In this document: positions 1-4,923 of the stretch, in pieces
How the letters are laid out: the number at the start of each line of letters is the position of its first letter
Numbering within the stretch: the stretch's first letter is position 1
Origin: an uncultured Rhodobacter sp.
Lineage (GTDB): Bacteria > Pseudomonadota > Alphaproteobacteria > Rhodobacterales > Rhodobacteraceae
Length of the DNA stretch: 5,682 nucleotides
Direction of reading: 5' to 3'
Assembly (NCBI GenBank): GCA_937901435.1
Contig: CALGTJ010000178.1
Coordinates: forward strand, 1-5,682
Translations under genes and position numbers: made by a program
The notes under the pieces: generated by a model
The model's input: the letters and a program-made list of their open reading frames with translations, nothing else
Told to the model about the DNA's origin: nothing
Databases searched by the model: none

Positions 1-16
1 AAGGCCGCATAAATGA

Positions 17-610
17 GTTGAGAGACCGGAACGTAACCGTGACAAGACCAGTCTGAACTCACCCAGCCGCCATGATGGTCCGTTGATTTCAGCGATTTTA
101 TACACAGTCAGGCGAATTCGACCGACTGCACACTATGTTGAGTACTATAGTTGGGCCCAGTGGTTGCCGATGTATGTTACCGCGACCATTCCAATGAGTT
201 CGCCAAAGACTTGGCCTGATACCAAGCGCATGCAACGCAAGATTGAAACCATAAAAGTGATCCATAAGGTTCTTGCGAATGGGAATTCTATATTGCTTTT
301 TCCCGCCGGTAAAATTCGTACAGAACCCAAAGAGGTCGTCGCCCCTTATTTGAGCGGAGTGTATGAAATCCTGCGGGCCGAACCCAATATCCCGGTCATT
401 CTGCTTAGGCTGGATGGCCTCGGCAAGTTCCAATTCGCAAAATACGATGGATTTTGGAGCTTCCTTGGTCTCAAAAACGGGCGTCGGCATATTAACGTCG
501 ATATCAGGCCGGTCACCGATCTTGATCCATCAATGAGCCTCGTAGAGTTCAATATAAAGCTGGAGGAGTTGCTTAATCGCCCTATCGAGGCTGCATTTCC
601 CAACACATGA
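17..610 (+). pseudogene. Decayed or 5'-incomplete PlsC-type acyltransferase
   Basis: The translation resembles the lysophospholipid acyltransferase (PlsC/LPLAT) superfamily, membrane-associated enzymes that move an acyl chain onto a glycerophospholipid. Just upstream of the first possible start (TTG at 83) the open frame reads NSPSRHDGPLI, which lines up with motif I, NHxxxxD; the catalytic His position is Ser. LLFPAGKIRTEP (about 291-326) matches the later FPEG/YPAG-type substrate-binding motif, followed by VILLRLDGL as in relatives that read VLLVRTxGL. The frame has a stop at 14-16 and no ATG before motif I. The stretch before motif I lacks the usual hydrophobic strand, while another frame over 3-53 reads NELRDRNVTVTRPV before a stop, so an old frameshift is possible. 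A start at TTG 83 or ATG 170 would give a protein without motif I. I infer a remnant, but a diverged intact gene cannot be excluded. It converges with the next gene and looks AT-richer than the operon. Confidence 0.5.
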
Positions 611-639
611 ACCAGCTGCACGGGATAATCTGTCGGAGA

Positions 640-656
640 GAGAAATCGTGTTTCTC
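640..656. terminator. Weak hairpin between convergent genes
   Basis: GAGAAA (640-645) and TTTCTC (651-656) form a 6-bp stem with a 5-base loop in the 54-base gap between two converging genes. Its position suits a shared terminator, but the stem is short, AT-rich and lacks a clear T-run, so this is only a candidate. Confidence 0.2.
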
Positions 657-664
657 GATCTGAT

Positions 665-985
665 CTATGGGTTCTGTTCGTTGAATTCATACACTTTATT
701 GAGATAGATCAGACAGGGACCGAGACCATCATCGCGGACCTGCCATTCCGTAATGACATAAGCCCAGGCGTAATTGCCGGTTTTGGCCACATGCACAGGA
801 AAGTTTGGATCGCTACAGGCGGAAACCGCATAGCCGCAATGATCCCCACGCCATGTCGTCACACCGATCTGATTTCCGGGTTCTGACCCATAGCCGTTGC
901 CAGTTTCATCGTACCAACAGGTCAGAGTGCTTGCGAGGGCAGGGAACGTGCTTGCGATCAGCAATAGGGGCGATAAAAACTTCAT
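665..985 (-). CDS. Small exported four-cysteine protein, unknown function
   Basis: This encodes 106 residues. The first 18 form a classical Sec signal peptide: MK, then the hydrophobic stretch FLSPLLLIASTFP, then ALA with predicted cleavage before Ser19. The mature part of about 88 residues has four cysteines (23, 50, 57, 91), enough for two disulfides, and is rich in Gly, Asn and aromatic residues (for example TGNYAWAYVITEW). It has no lipobox and no further membrane segment, so a soluble periplasmic or secreted protein is expected. The ATG start is supported by GGGAG (complement of 996-1000) about 10 bases upstream. I do not recognise the family and assign no function. It runs opposite to the transporter operon and is unlikely to belong to it. 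That it is a real gene is supported by the coherent signal peptide, the Shine-Dalgarno site and the paired cysteines. Confidence 0.65.
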   Translation of the reverse strand: MKFLSPLLLIASTFPALASTLTCWYDETGNGYGSEPGNQIGVTTWRGDHCGYAVSACSDPNFPVHVAKTGNYAWAYVITEWQVRDDGLGPCLIYLNKVYEFNEQNP

Positions 986-1181
986 TTCAATTTTGCTCCC
1001 AAGGGATGTTTGACGCCCACTTTGATGTCACTCGTTGGATTCTTTCCAGTTTTGGCCTTTGTCGATCTTTTTCCAAGGTATTCTTTTGAAGGGGTGCTAT
1101 GCTGCCAAAAGGCTTCCTGCCTTTCACGCGGGTGCAACAATATGTCTGTTTGCTGCGAAATCGCTGTTTTCTAAATGTTCT

Positions 1182-1209
1182 GATTGAGGCCCTTGGCGCC
1201 GGCTCAATC
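1182..1209. repeat. Inverted repeat GATTGAG...CTCAATC
   Basis: Perfect 7-base arms (1182-1188 and 1203-1209) can be extended inward by two GC pairs past one bulged base, leaving a loop of CTTGGCGCC. Neither side has a T-run, so it is not a standard intrinsic terminator. It could be a regulator site or an RNA structure; the sequence does not decide. Confidence 0.4.
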
Positions 1210-1237
1210 CGCCTGAACAGCCAAACAGTCGAGCCGC

Positions 1238-1251
1238 ATTGGTTTACCAAT
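1238..1251. promoter_or_regulatory. Operator-like palindrome, copy 1 (GntR/FCD-type)
   Basis: ATTGGT-TT-ACCAAT is a perfect 6-base dyad with a 2-base spacer. The TTGGTnnACCAA layout resembles sites of GntR-family regulators of the FCD subgroup, for example the UxuR/ExuR type (TTGGTATACCAA). A second, nearly identical copy lies 116 bp downstream. The regulator itself is not in the window, so the family assignment is inference. Confidence 0.5.
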
Positions 1252-1256
1252 TTCCT

Positions 1257-1320
1257 TTGGTTTTGAAAATAATCGATATTTTTTGATCACAAGCGCATAT
1301 TTTCTTGCCAAATGACATAT
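1257..1320 (+). promoter_or_regulatory. AT-rich candidate promoter region for tctCBA
   Basis: This block between the two palindromes is clearly AT-richer than its surroundings and contains an AT-rich dyad (AAAATA at 1266-1271, TATTTT at 1277-1282). I could not find a well-spaced -35/-10 pair; TTGATC (1283-1288) and TATTTT (1298-1303) are too close together to count as a sigma-70 promoter. The promoter is placed here only because of position, composition and the flanking operators. Confidence 0.25.
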
Positions 1321-1354
1321 CGGAATGCAAAGCTACCACAGGTTAAGCGGTGGT

Positions 1355-1366
1355 TTGGTTGACCAA
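1355..1366. promoter_or_regulatory. Operator-like palindrome, copy 2 (GntR/FCD-type)
   Basis: TTGGT-TG-ACCAA repeats the first palindrome; over 15 bases (TTGGTTnACCAATTT) the two copies differ at one position. It overlaps TTGACC (1359-1364), which would be a good -35 box, but no -10 box follows at the right distance. A further short dyad, ACCAC (1335-1339) and GTGGT (1350-1354), abuts it. A repressor bound at both copies could bridge the candidate promoter region. Confidence 0.5.
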
Positions 1367-1547
1367 TTTGTCAGCTGTGAAGGAGAGCCACCACAGAACA
1401 AGCCAGATAAAATGAAGGCGCAGGCGGGCACGGGCCAAGAACTTGGCGACGATCGTCTGAGCCCCAGGGAAAAGATCAAAAGACAAATAGAAGTGCGGGC
1501 CCAGAGACATCTTGAGACACCGCGCCGTCACAACGCTGACACCATAA

Positions 1548-1553
1548 GGGAGA
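1548..1553 (+). promoter_or_regulatory. Ribosome-binding site that sets the tctC start
   Basis: GGGAGA lies 5-6 bases before ATG 1559. The upstream in-frame ATGs at 1325 and 1411 have no comparable site, and only the 1559 start places the twin-arginine motif near the N terminus. Confidence 0.75.
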
Positions 1554-1558
1554 AGACC

Positions 1559-2674
1559 ATGACCAAAGACACCACAGGCGGCCTTGATCGCCGCAAATTT
1601 CTGTCGGGCGCGGTGGGCGTTGCCGGACTGTCTGCGATGCAGATCACGATACCCGGAACGGCCTTTGCGCAAAGCTACCCTATGCGTCCCATCACGCTGG
1701 TTGTGATGTATGCGGCAGGCGGTGGTACAGACACCATCATGCGCAAACTGGCCGAGGAAATGGCCGCCGCAAAGGGCTGGACCATCAATGTCGCAAACCG
1801 CCCCGGAGCGGTTGGGGGCGTTGCCACACAGTTTGTCACTGCGGCGCGCCCGGACGGGTATACGCTGTTGGGCGGGGCCAATTATAACCGCTTTGTGCGC
1901 GTTCTGGGTCATGCGGAATTCACCCCTTGGGAAGACTGGGTCACGATGAAGGCGGCCAATGCGCTTGCCAGCTGGTCGGTGCGCAACGACAGCCCGTTTC
2001 AGACCATGGAAGACGCGATTGCGGCGGCCAAGGCCAATCCGGGATCGGTGTCGATTTCGACCTCTGGTACGGGCGGCGTCTGGCATGAACTGGCGCTGAT
2101 TATCGCCAATATGGCCGGGATGGAGCTTAAATATGTCCCTTACAAAGGCGGAAAGCCTGCCACGCTGGCCGGTCTTCAGGGCGAAACGGACATCGCCGGT
2201 GGTGGTCTGCACGAGCATATCGATCTGATCCGCGCGGGCGAGTTGCGCAACCTGACACAGACCGGCGTCGATGACATCACCCTCGCCGACGGCAAGGTCT
2301 TGCGCTCTATCGCGTCGATCGTTCCCGAAAGCCGCAGCCTGCTGCCCGTGGGTGCAACCTATAACTTCATGATGCGCCGGGATTTGCCGCCGGAAATTCT
2401 GCAAGAGTTGGCAGACGGGTTCCGCACCGCTGCGAATTCGGCAGGATTCACTGAAATGGTCAATTCCAAGTTCTTCCAGTTGGATATCAAGATCGGTGAA
2501 GAAGCAGACCGCGAAGCCGCGCTGATGGAAACGGTAACGACAGATATCTTCAACCGCTTTCAGGATCAGATTGGGGCCGAGGTAAAGACAGCCGCCGAAC
2601 TGGGACTGCCTGCACCGGAAGACTTTGACACGTGGTGGCCGCCGCAAGGCTACACCCCGGCCCCCATCAAATAA
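1559..2674 (+). CDS. tctC: TTT transporter periplasmic solute-binding protein (TctC family), Tat-exported
   Basis: This 371-residue protein would capture an organic acid in the periplasm and deliver it to the TctAB membrane complex. Residues 1-37 form a twin-arginine signal: DRRKFLSG (R11, R12), a hydrophobic stretch, then AFA with cleavage before Gln38. The mature part shows the TctC layout: ITLVVMYAAGGGTD (45-58, first ligand loop), NRPGAVGG (80-87), ARPDGYTLL (96-104) and YVPYKGG (192-198). Pocket residues vary with substrate in this family, which includes citrate, dicarboxylate and aromatic-acid binders, so no ligand is assigned. The length is slightly above the usual 320 or so residues, mainly because of the Tat leader. 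Most family members use Sec signals, so Tat export is a less common feature. It is first in the operon and is followed by a terminator-like hairpin, consistent with higher expression than tctBA. Two operator-like palindromes lie 190-320 bases upstream. Confidence 0.93.
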   Translation: MTKDTTGGLDRRKFLSGAVGVAGLSAMQITIPGTAFAQSYPMRPITLVVMYAAGGGTDTIMRKLAEEMAAAKGWTINVANRPGAVGGVATQFVTAARPDGYTLLGGANYNRFVRVLGHAEFTPWEDWVTMKAANALASWSVRNDSPFQTMEDAIAAAKANPGSVSISTSGTGGVWHELALIIANMAGMELKYVPYKGGKPATLAGLQGETDIAGGGLHEHIDLIRAGELRNLTQTGVDDITLADGKVLRSIASIVPESRSLLPVGATYNFMMRRDLPPEILQELADGFRTAANSAGFTEMVNSKFFQLDIKIGEEADREAALMETVTTDIFNRFQDQIGAEVKTAAELGLPAPEDFDTWWPPQGYTPAPIK

Positions 2675-2685
2675 GGGTTCTCCCA

Positions 2686-2724
2686 GACTGGCTGCGGGGT
2701 ATGCCCTGTGGCCAGTCGCCTTTT
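2686..2724 (+). terminator. Strong hairpin with T-run after tctC (attenuator or mRNA 3'-end stabiliser)
   Basis: The arms GACTGGCTGCGGGG (2686-2699) and CCCTGTGGCCAGTC (2704-2717) form a 14-bp stem with three G-U pairs and a TATG loop, followed by GCC and TTTT (2721-2724). It starts 12 bases after the tctC stop and precedes tctB on the same strand. The T-run is short, so partial termination or protection of the tctC message from 3' exonucleases are both plausible. Either would make more binding protein than membrane subunits. Confidence 0.75.
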
Positions 2725-2754
2725 CAGACTAAAGCGGTTTTGTAAGACCTCGCT

Positions 2755-2799
2755 CGCCCAACGCCGTTGAAATTCGAGATGTCAGCGCGTTATTGGGCG
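2755..2799 (+). repeat. Inverted repeat CGCCCAA...TTGGGCG in the tctB leader
   Basis: Perfect 7-base arms (2755-2761 and 2793-2799) can be extended by CGC/GCG (2762-2764 with 2787-2789) past a 3-base bulge, giving a stem of about 10 bp with a loop of 22 bases or more. It covers the TTG at 2793, arguing against that codon as the tctB start. A role in tctB translation is inference. Confidence 0.4.
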
Positions 2800-2803
2800 A
2801 ATG

Positions 2804-2826
2804 GGTTCTCGGATCTTCCAAGAACC
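2804..2826 (+). repeat. Stem-loop just upstream of tctB
   Basis: GGTTCT (2804-2809) pairs with AGAACC (2821-2826). After one C-A mismatch, GGA (2811-2813) pairs with TCC (2817-2819), leaving a 3-base loop. It ends 23 bases before the tctB ATG and has no T-run, so it is more likely an mRNA leader structure than a terminator. Confidence 0.4.
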
Positions 2827-2849
2827 GATCAAACGAAAGCAGTGGCATT

Positions 2850-3413
2850 ATGCAGGCTGGTGACGAAAAAGTTGTGTTTGAGGGCGAAGACGGCAACGCA
2901 GGCTTTGCCTCACCCGCGCTTGACCTTATCGCGACGGGTTTTCTATTGGCGCTGTCCGTGACGGTCTTGGTGGCCTCGCTGCGCTTGCCTGTGCCGGGCG
3001 GGATTTCTACCGCACCGGGCCTGTTGCCGTTCCTGACCGCGTTGTCACTGGCGGGCATGTCGGTGCTGCTGGGCCTCTCGGCGATAGCGCGCGCGCGAGA
3101 GGGGACGCCGATGTGGGACGCCGAAGGCAGAGACGGTCGCGATGATGTCCGCTCTGTCATCATCGTCGTAGCGGTTGGTATCTATATTGCCGGGCTTCAG
3201 TGGCTGGCGTTCCAATATTATTTCAACATCGGTAGCATCCCGATGATCCTGAGCGCGTTCGAGCCGGTGACCATCATTGCGCTTGCCGCCATCATCCACA
3301 TCTTTTGGCGCGGCCCTCTGTGGATTACGGCGCTGGTTTCTGTTGGATGGACTCTGACGCTGTCGCTGGTGTTCCAGAAGATCTTTAACATCCCGCTACC
3401 CGGAGGATTTTAA
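2850..3413 (+). CDS. tctB: TTT transporter small membrane subunit (TctB family)
   Basis: This 187-residue integral membrane protein would be the small subunit of the inner-membrane TctAB complex, which is driven by an ion gradient. Hydrophobic segments lie at about 24-46, 57-80, 101-121, 132-153 and 157-175; the family usually has four, so two of the later ones may be one broken helix. Two family hallmarks are visible: the APGLLPFLTALSL stretch opening the second helix (55-67) and the C terminus VFQKIFNIPLPGGF. A hydrophilic loop rich in charged residues separates helices 2 and 3. ATG 2850 is chosen over the in-frame TTG at 2793, which lies in a predicted stem. The upstream GAAAG (2835-2839) is a poor Shine-Dalgarno, so weak initiation is possible. 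The length is normal. It is separated from tctC by a structured 175-base gap and from tctA by only 3 bases. Confidence 0.9.
   Translation: MQAGDEKVVFEGEDGNAGFASPALDLIATGFLLALSVTVLVASLRLPVPGGISTAPGLLPFLTALSLAGMSVLLGLSAIARAREGTPMWDAEGRDGRDDVRSVIIVVAVGIYIAGLQWLAFQYYFNIGSIPMILSAFEPVTIIALAAIIHIFWRGPLWITALVSVGWTLTLSLVFQKIFNIPLPGGF
3402..3406 (+). promoter_or_regulatory. Ribosome-binding site of tctA inside the end of tctB
   Basis: GGAGG lies 10 bases before ATG 3417 and is part of the last codons of tctB. This implies translational coupling of the two membrane subunits. Confidence 0.75.
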
Positions 3414-3416
3414 GCG

Positions 3417-4922
3417 ATGTTAGAGACCATCCTGCCGCTTTTTTCGCCGTGGCTTTTGACCATGACCCTGTCGGGCGTCTGCCTTGGCATCATCTGGGGG
3501 GCGCTGCCGGGGCTGTCGACGACCATGGCGATGGGGCTGCTGATTGGCCTGTCTGCGGGCATGTCGCAGGATGCCTCGATCTGTTTCATGTTGGGCGTCT
3601 ACACGGGCAGCGTCTTTGGCGGTGCGATTTCGGCGGTGTTGATCAACATCCCCGGCACGCCGGACGCCGTGCCCACGATGATCGAGGGCCACCAGCTTGC
3701 ACAAAAGGGCGAAGGTGGTCAGGCTTTGGGTATGGCGATTGCCGCCTCTTTCGTGGGCGGTACGGTGGGGATCATCCTGCTGATCACGCTGATCCCGGTG
3801 ATCCTGACTTTCGCGTTGAACTTTCGCAGTTGGGAGATGTTCTGGCTTGCCGTCATCGGCATCCTTGTGTCCGGCTCTATGGCGGCCGGGACCATGCCGC
3901 TCAAGGGCTGGATCGCAGGCTGGTTGGGCATGTTGGTCGCTTTTGTGGGGCTGGAATCTATTCACGCGGTGCCACGCTTCACCTTTGGCAGCTTTGCCCT
4001 GTTTGACGGGATTTCCTATGTGGCGGTGCTGATCGGGCTGTTCGGTCTGGCCGAAATTTTCCGCACCCTGCCCTCGAAAGACGTGGTCGCCATTCCCGAC
4101 ACGGTCGGGCGGATCATCCCGCCGTTTCGGATGCTGGCGAAATTCACGCCCTCGGCCATTCGGTCGGGTGTGCTGGGCACCTTCATTGGCGCCATACCCG
4201 GCGCAGGGGCGAATGTGGCGTCTTTTCTGGCCTATGACATCGGCAAACGCCGCGCCAAGCCGGAAGAAAAAGCCAAATGGGGCAAGGGCAGCTACGAGGC
4301 GCTGGTCTGCGCGGAAACCGCCAACAACGCCAATATCGGTGGCTCGATGTTGCCCACGCTGGCGCTTGGCATTCCCGGCAACGCGGCGGCGGCGGCCCTG
4401 CTGGCGGCACTGACGCTCAAGAACGTTTCGGTCGGCCCGACCATCGAAATTGATCATCCGGGTCTGATCTATTTCATCTATGGCGCGCTCTTTATCGCCA
4501 ATGTCATGATGTATCTCGCCGCCTTTGCCCTGATCGGGCCTTGCGTCAAACTGTTCAGCCTGCCGCGCGGAATCCTGATGCCGCTGATCATTCCGGTCTG
4601 CGTGATCGGGGCCTATTCGGTCAAACTGTCAATTTTTGACGTCTGGATCATGTTCGGGGCCGGATTGGCGGGCTGGTTGTTCGCGCTGTTCAAATTTCCG
4701 GTCGCCCCGGTGGTGCTGGGGGTGATCCTTGCGCCGCTGGCCGATGAGAACCTGCGCCGCTCGCTGTTTGTGTTCGAGGACAAGTCATGGGGTTTCATCG
4801 CCTCGCAGTGGATCGGCACCTGTCTGATGCTCTTTGTGCTGCTGGTCGTGGTCGAGGGCATTTTACGGGCGATGCGCGCGGATCGGGGAACGGACCCGGA
4901 AGCTATGGAAAAAGGAGTGTAA
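3417..4922 (+). CDS. tctA: TTT transporter large membrane subunit (TctA family)
   Basis: This 501-residue protein is the large, substrate-translocating subunit of a tripartite tricarboxylate transporter and has the family's usual length. It is hydrophobic through most of its length (roughly ten or more helices). The duplicated glycine-proline signatures are intact: GALPGLS (28-34) in the first half and GAIPGAGAN (258-266) in the second, plus INIPGTPDA (76-84) matched by LGIPGNAAA (317-325). The segment ETANNANIGGSMLPTLALGIPG is typical of the second conserved block. These paired motifs are thought to form the two halves of the transport site. A basic, cytoplasmic-type loop (GKRRAKPEEKAKWGKG) follows the second signature. 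The ATG is preceded by GGAGG within the end of tctB, and the gene's own last codons carry the ribosome-binding site for the oxidoreductase. No truncation or frameshift is visible. The family gives high confidence; the transported compound is not known. Confidence 0.96.
   Translation: MLETILPLFSPWLLTMTLSGVCLGIIWGALPGLSTTMAMGLLIGLSAGMSQDASICFMLGVYTGSVFGGAISAVLINIPGTPDAVPTMIEGHQLAQKGEGGQALGMAIAASFVGGTVGIILLITLIPVILTFALNFRSWEMFWLAVIGILVSGSMAAGTMPLKGWIAGWLGMLVAFVGLESIHAVPRFTFGSFALFDGISYVAVLIGLFGLAEIFRTLPSKDVVAIPDTVGRIIPPFRMLAKFTPSAIRSGVLGTFIGAIPGAGANVASFLAYDIGKRRAKPEEKAKWGKGSYEALVCAETANNANIGGSMLPTLALGIPGNAAAAALLAALTLKNVSVGPTIEIDHPGLIYFIYGALFIANVMMYLAAFALIGPCVKLFSLPRGILMPLIIPVCVIGAYSVKLSIFDVWIMFGAGLAGWLFALFKFPVAPVVLGVILAPLADENLRRSLFVFEDKSWGFIASQWIGTCLMLFVLLVVVEGILRAMRADRGTDPEAMEKGV
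4911..4917 (+). promoter_or_regulatory. Ribosome-binding site of the oxidoreductase gene inside the end of tctA
   Basis: AAAGGAG lies 6 bases before GTG 4924 and overlaps the last codons of tctA. It supports the GTG start and coupling to tctA translation. Confidence 0.8.
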
Positions 4923-4923
4923 C

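Larger units (their letters stand above)
986..1558. other. Long divergent intergenic region, no convincing gene
   Basis: This stretch separates the exported-protein gene (-) from tctC (+) and must hold the promoters of both. Short frames here (for example 987-1250 on -, and 805-1089 on +) give Arg- or Ser-rich translations without a Shine-Dalgarno site and look spurious. The tctC frame is open from ATG 1325, but that ATG has no ribosome-binding site and the extra 78 residues are hydrophilic and would bury the signal peptide, so I read 1325-1558 as untranslated leader. The region contains a small hairpin (AAAGGC/GCCTTT, 1108-1124), a dyad at 1182-1209, two operator-like palindromes and an AT-rich block, listed separately. 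The leader after 1370 shows nothing else I can name. Confidence 0.6.

Noticed and set aside
805..1089. Small + strand frame of 94 residues
   Set aside because: It is largely antisense to the exported-protein gene, which has a better signal peptide and start.
987..1250. Small - strand frame of 87 residues in the intergenic region
   Set aside because: No ribosome-binding site, Arg-rich composition, no hydrophobic core, and it would cover operator copy 1.
1359..1388. TTGACC as a -35 promoter box
   Set aside because: No acceptable -10 sequence lies 16-18 bases downstream; the hexamer is part of the palindrome.
1343..2647. Long open frame on the - strand opposite tctC (434 residues)
   Set aside because: It mirrors tctC, is rich in Arg, His and Gln with no recognisable domain, and is explained by the codon bias of a GC-rich gene.
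3420..4457. Long open frame on the - strand opposite tctA (345 residues)
   Set aside because: Its very Arg-, His-, Gln- and Asp-rich, low-hydrophobic translation is typical of an antisense shadow of a membrane protein gene.
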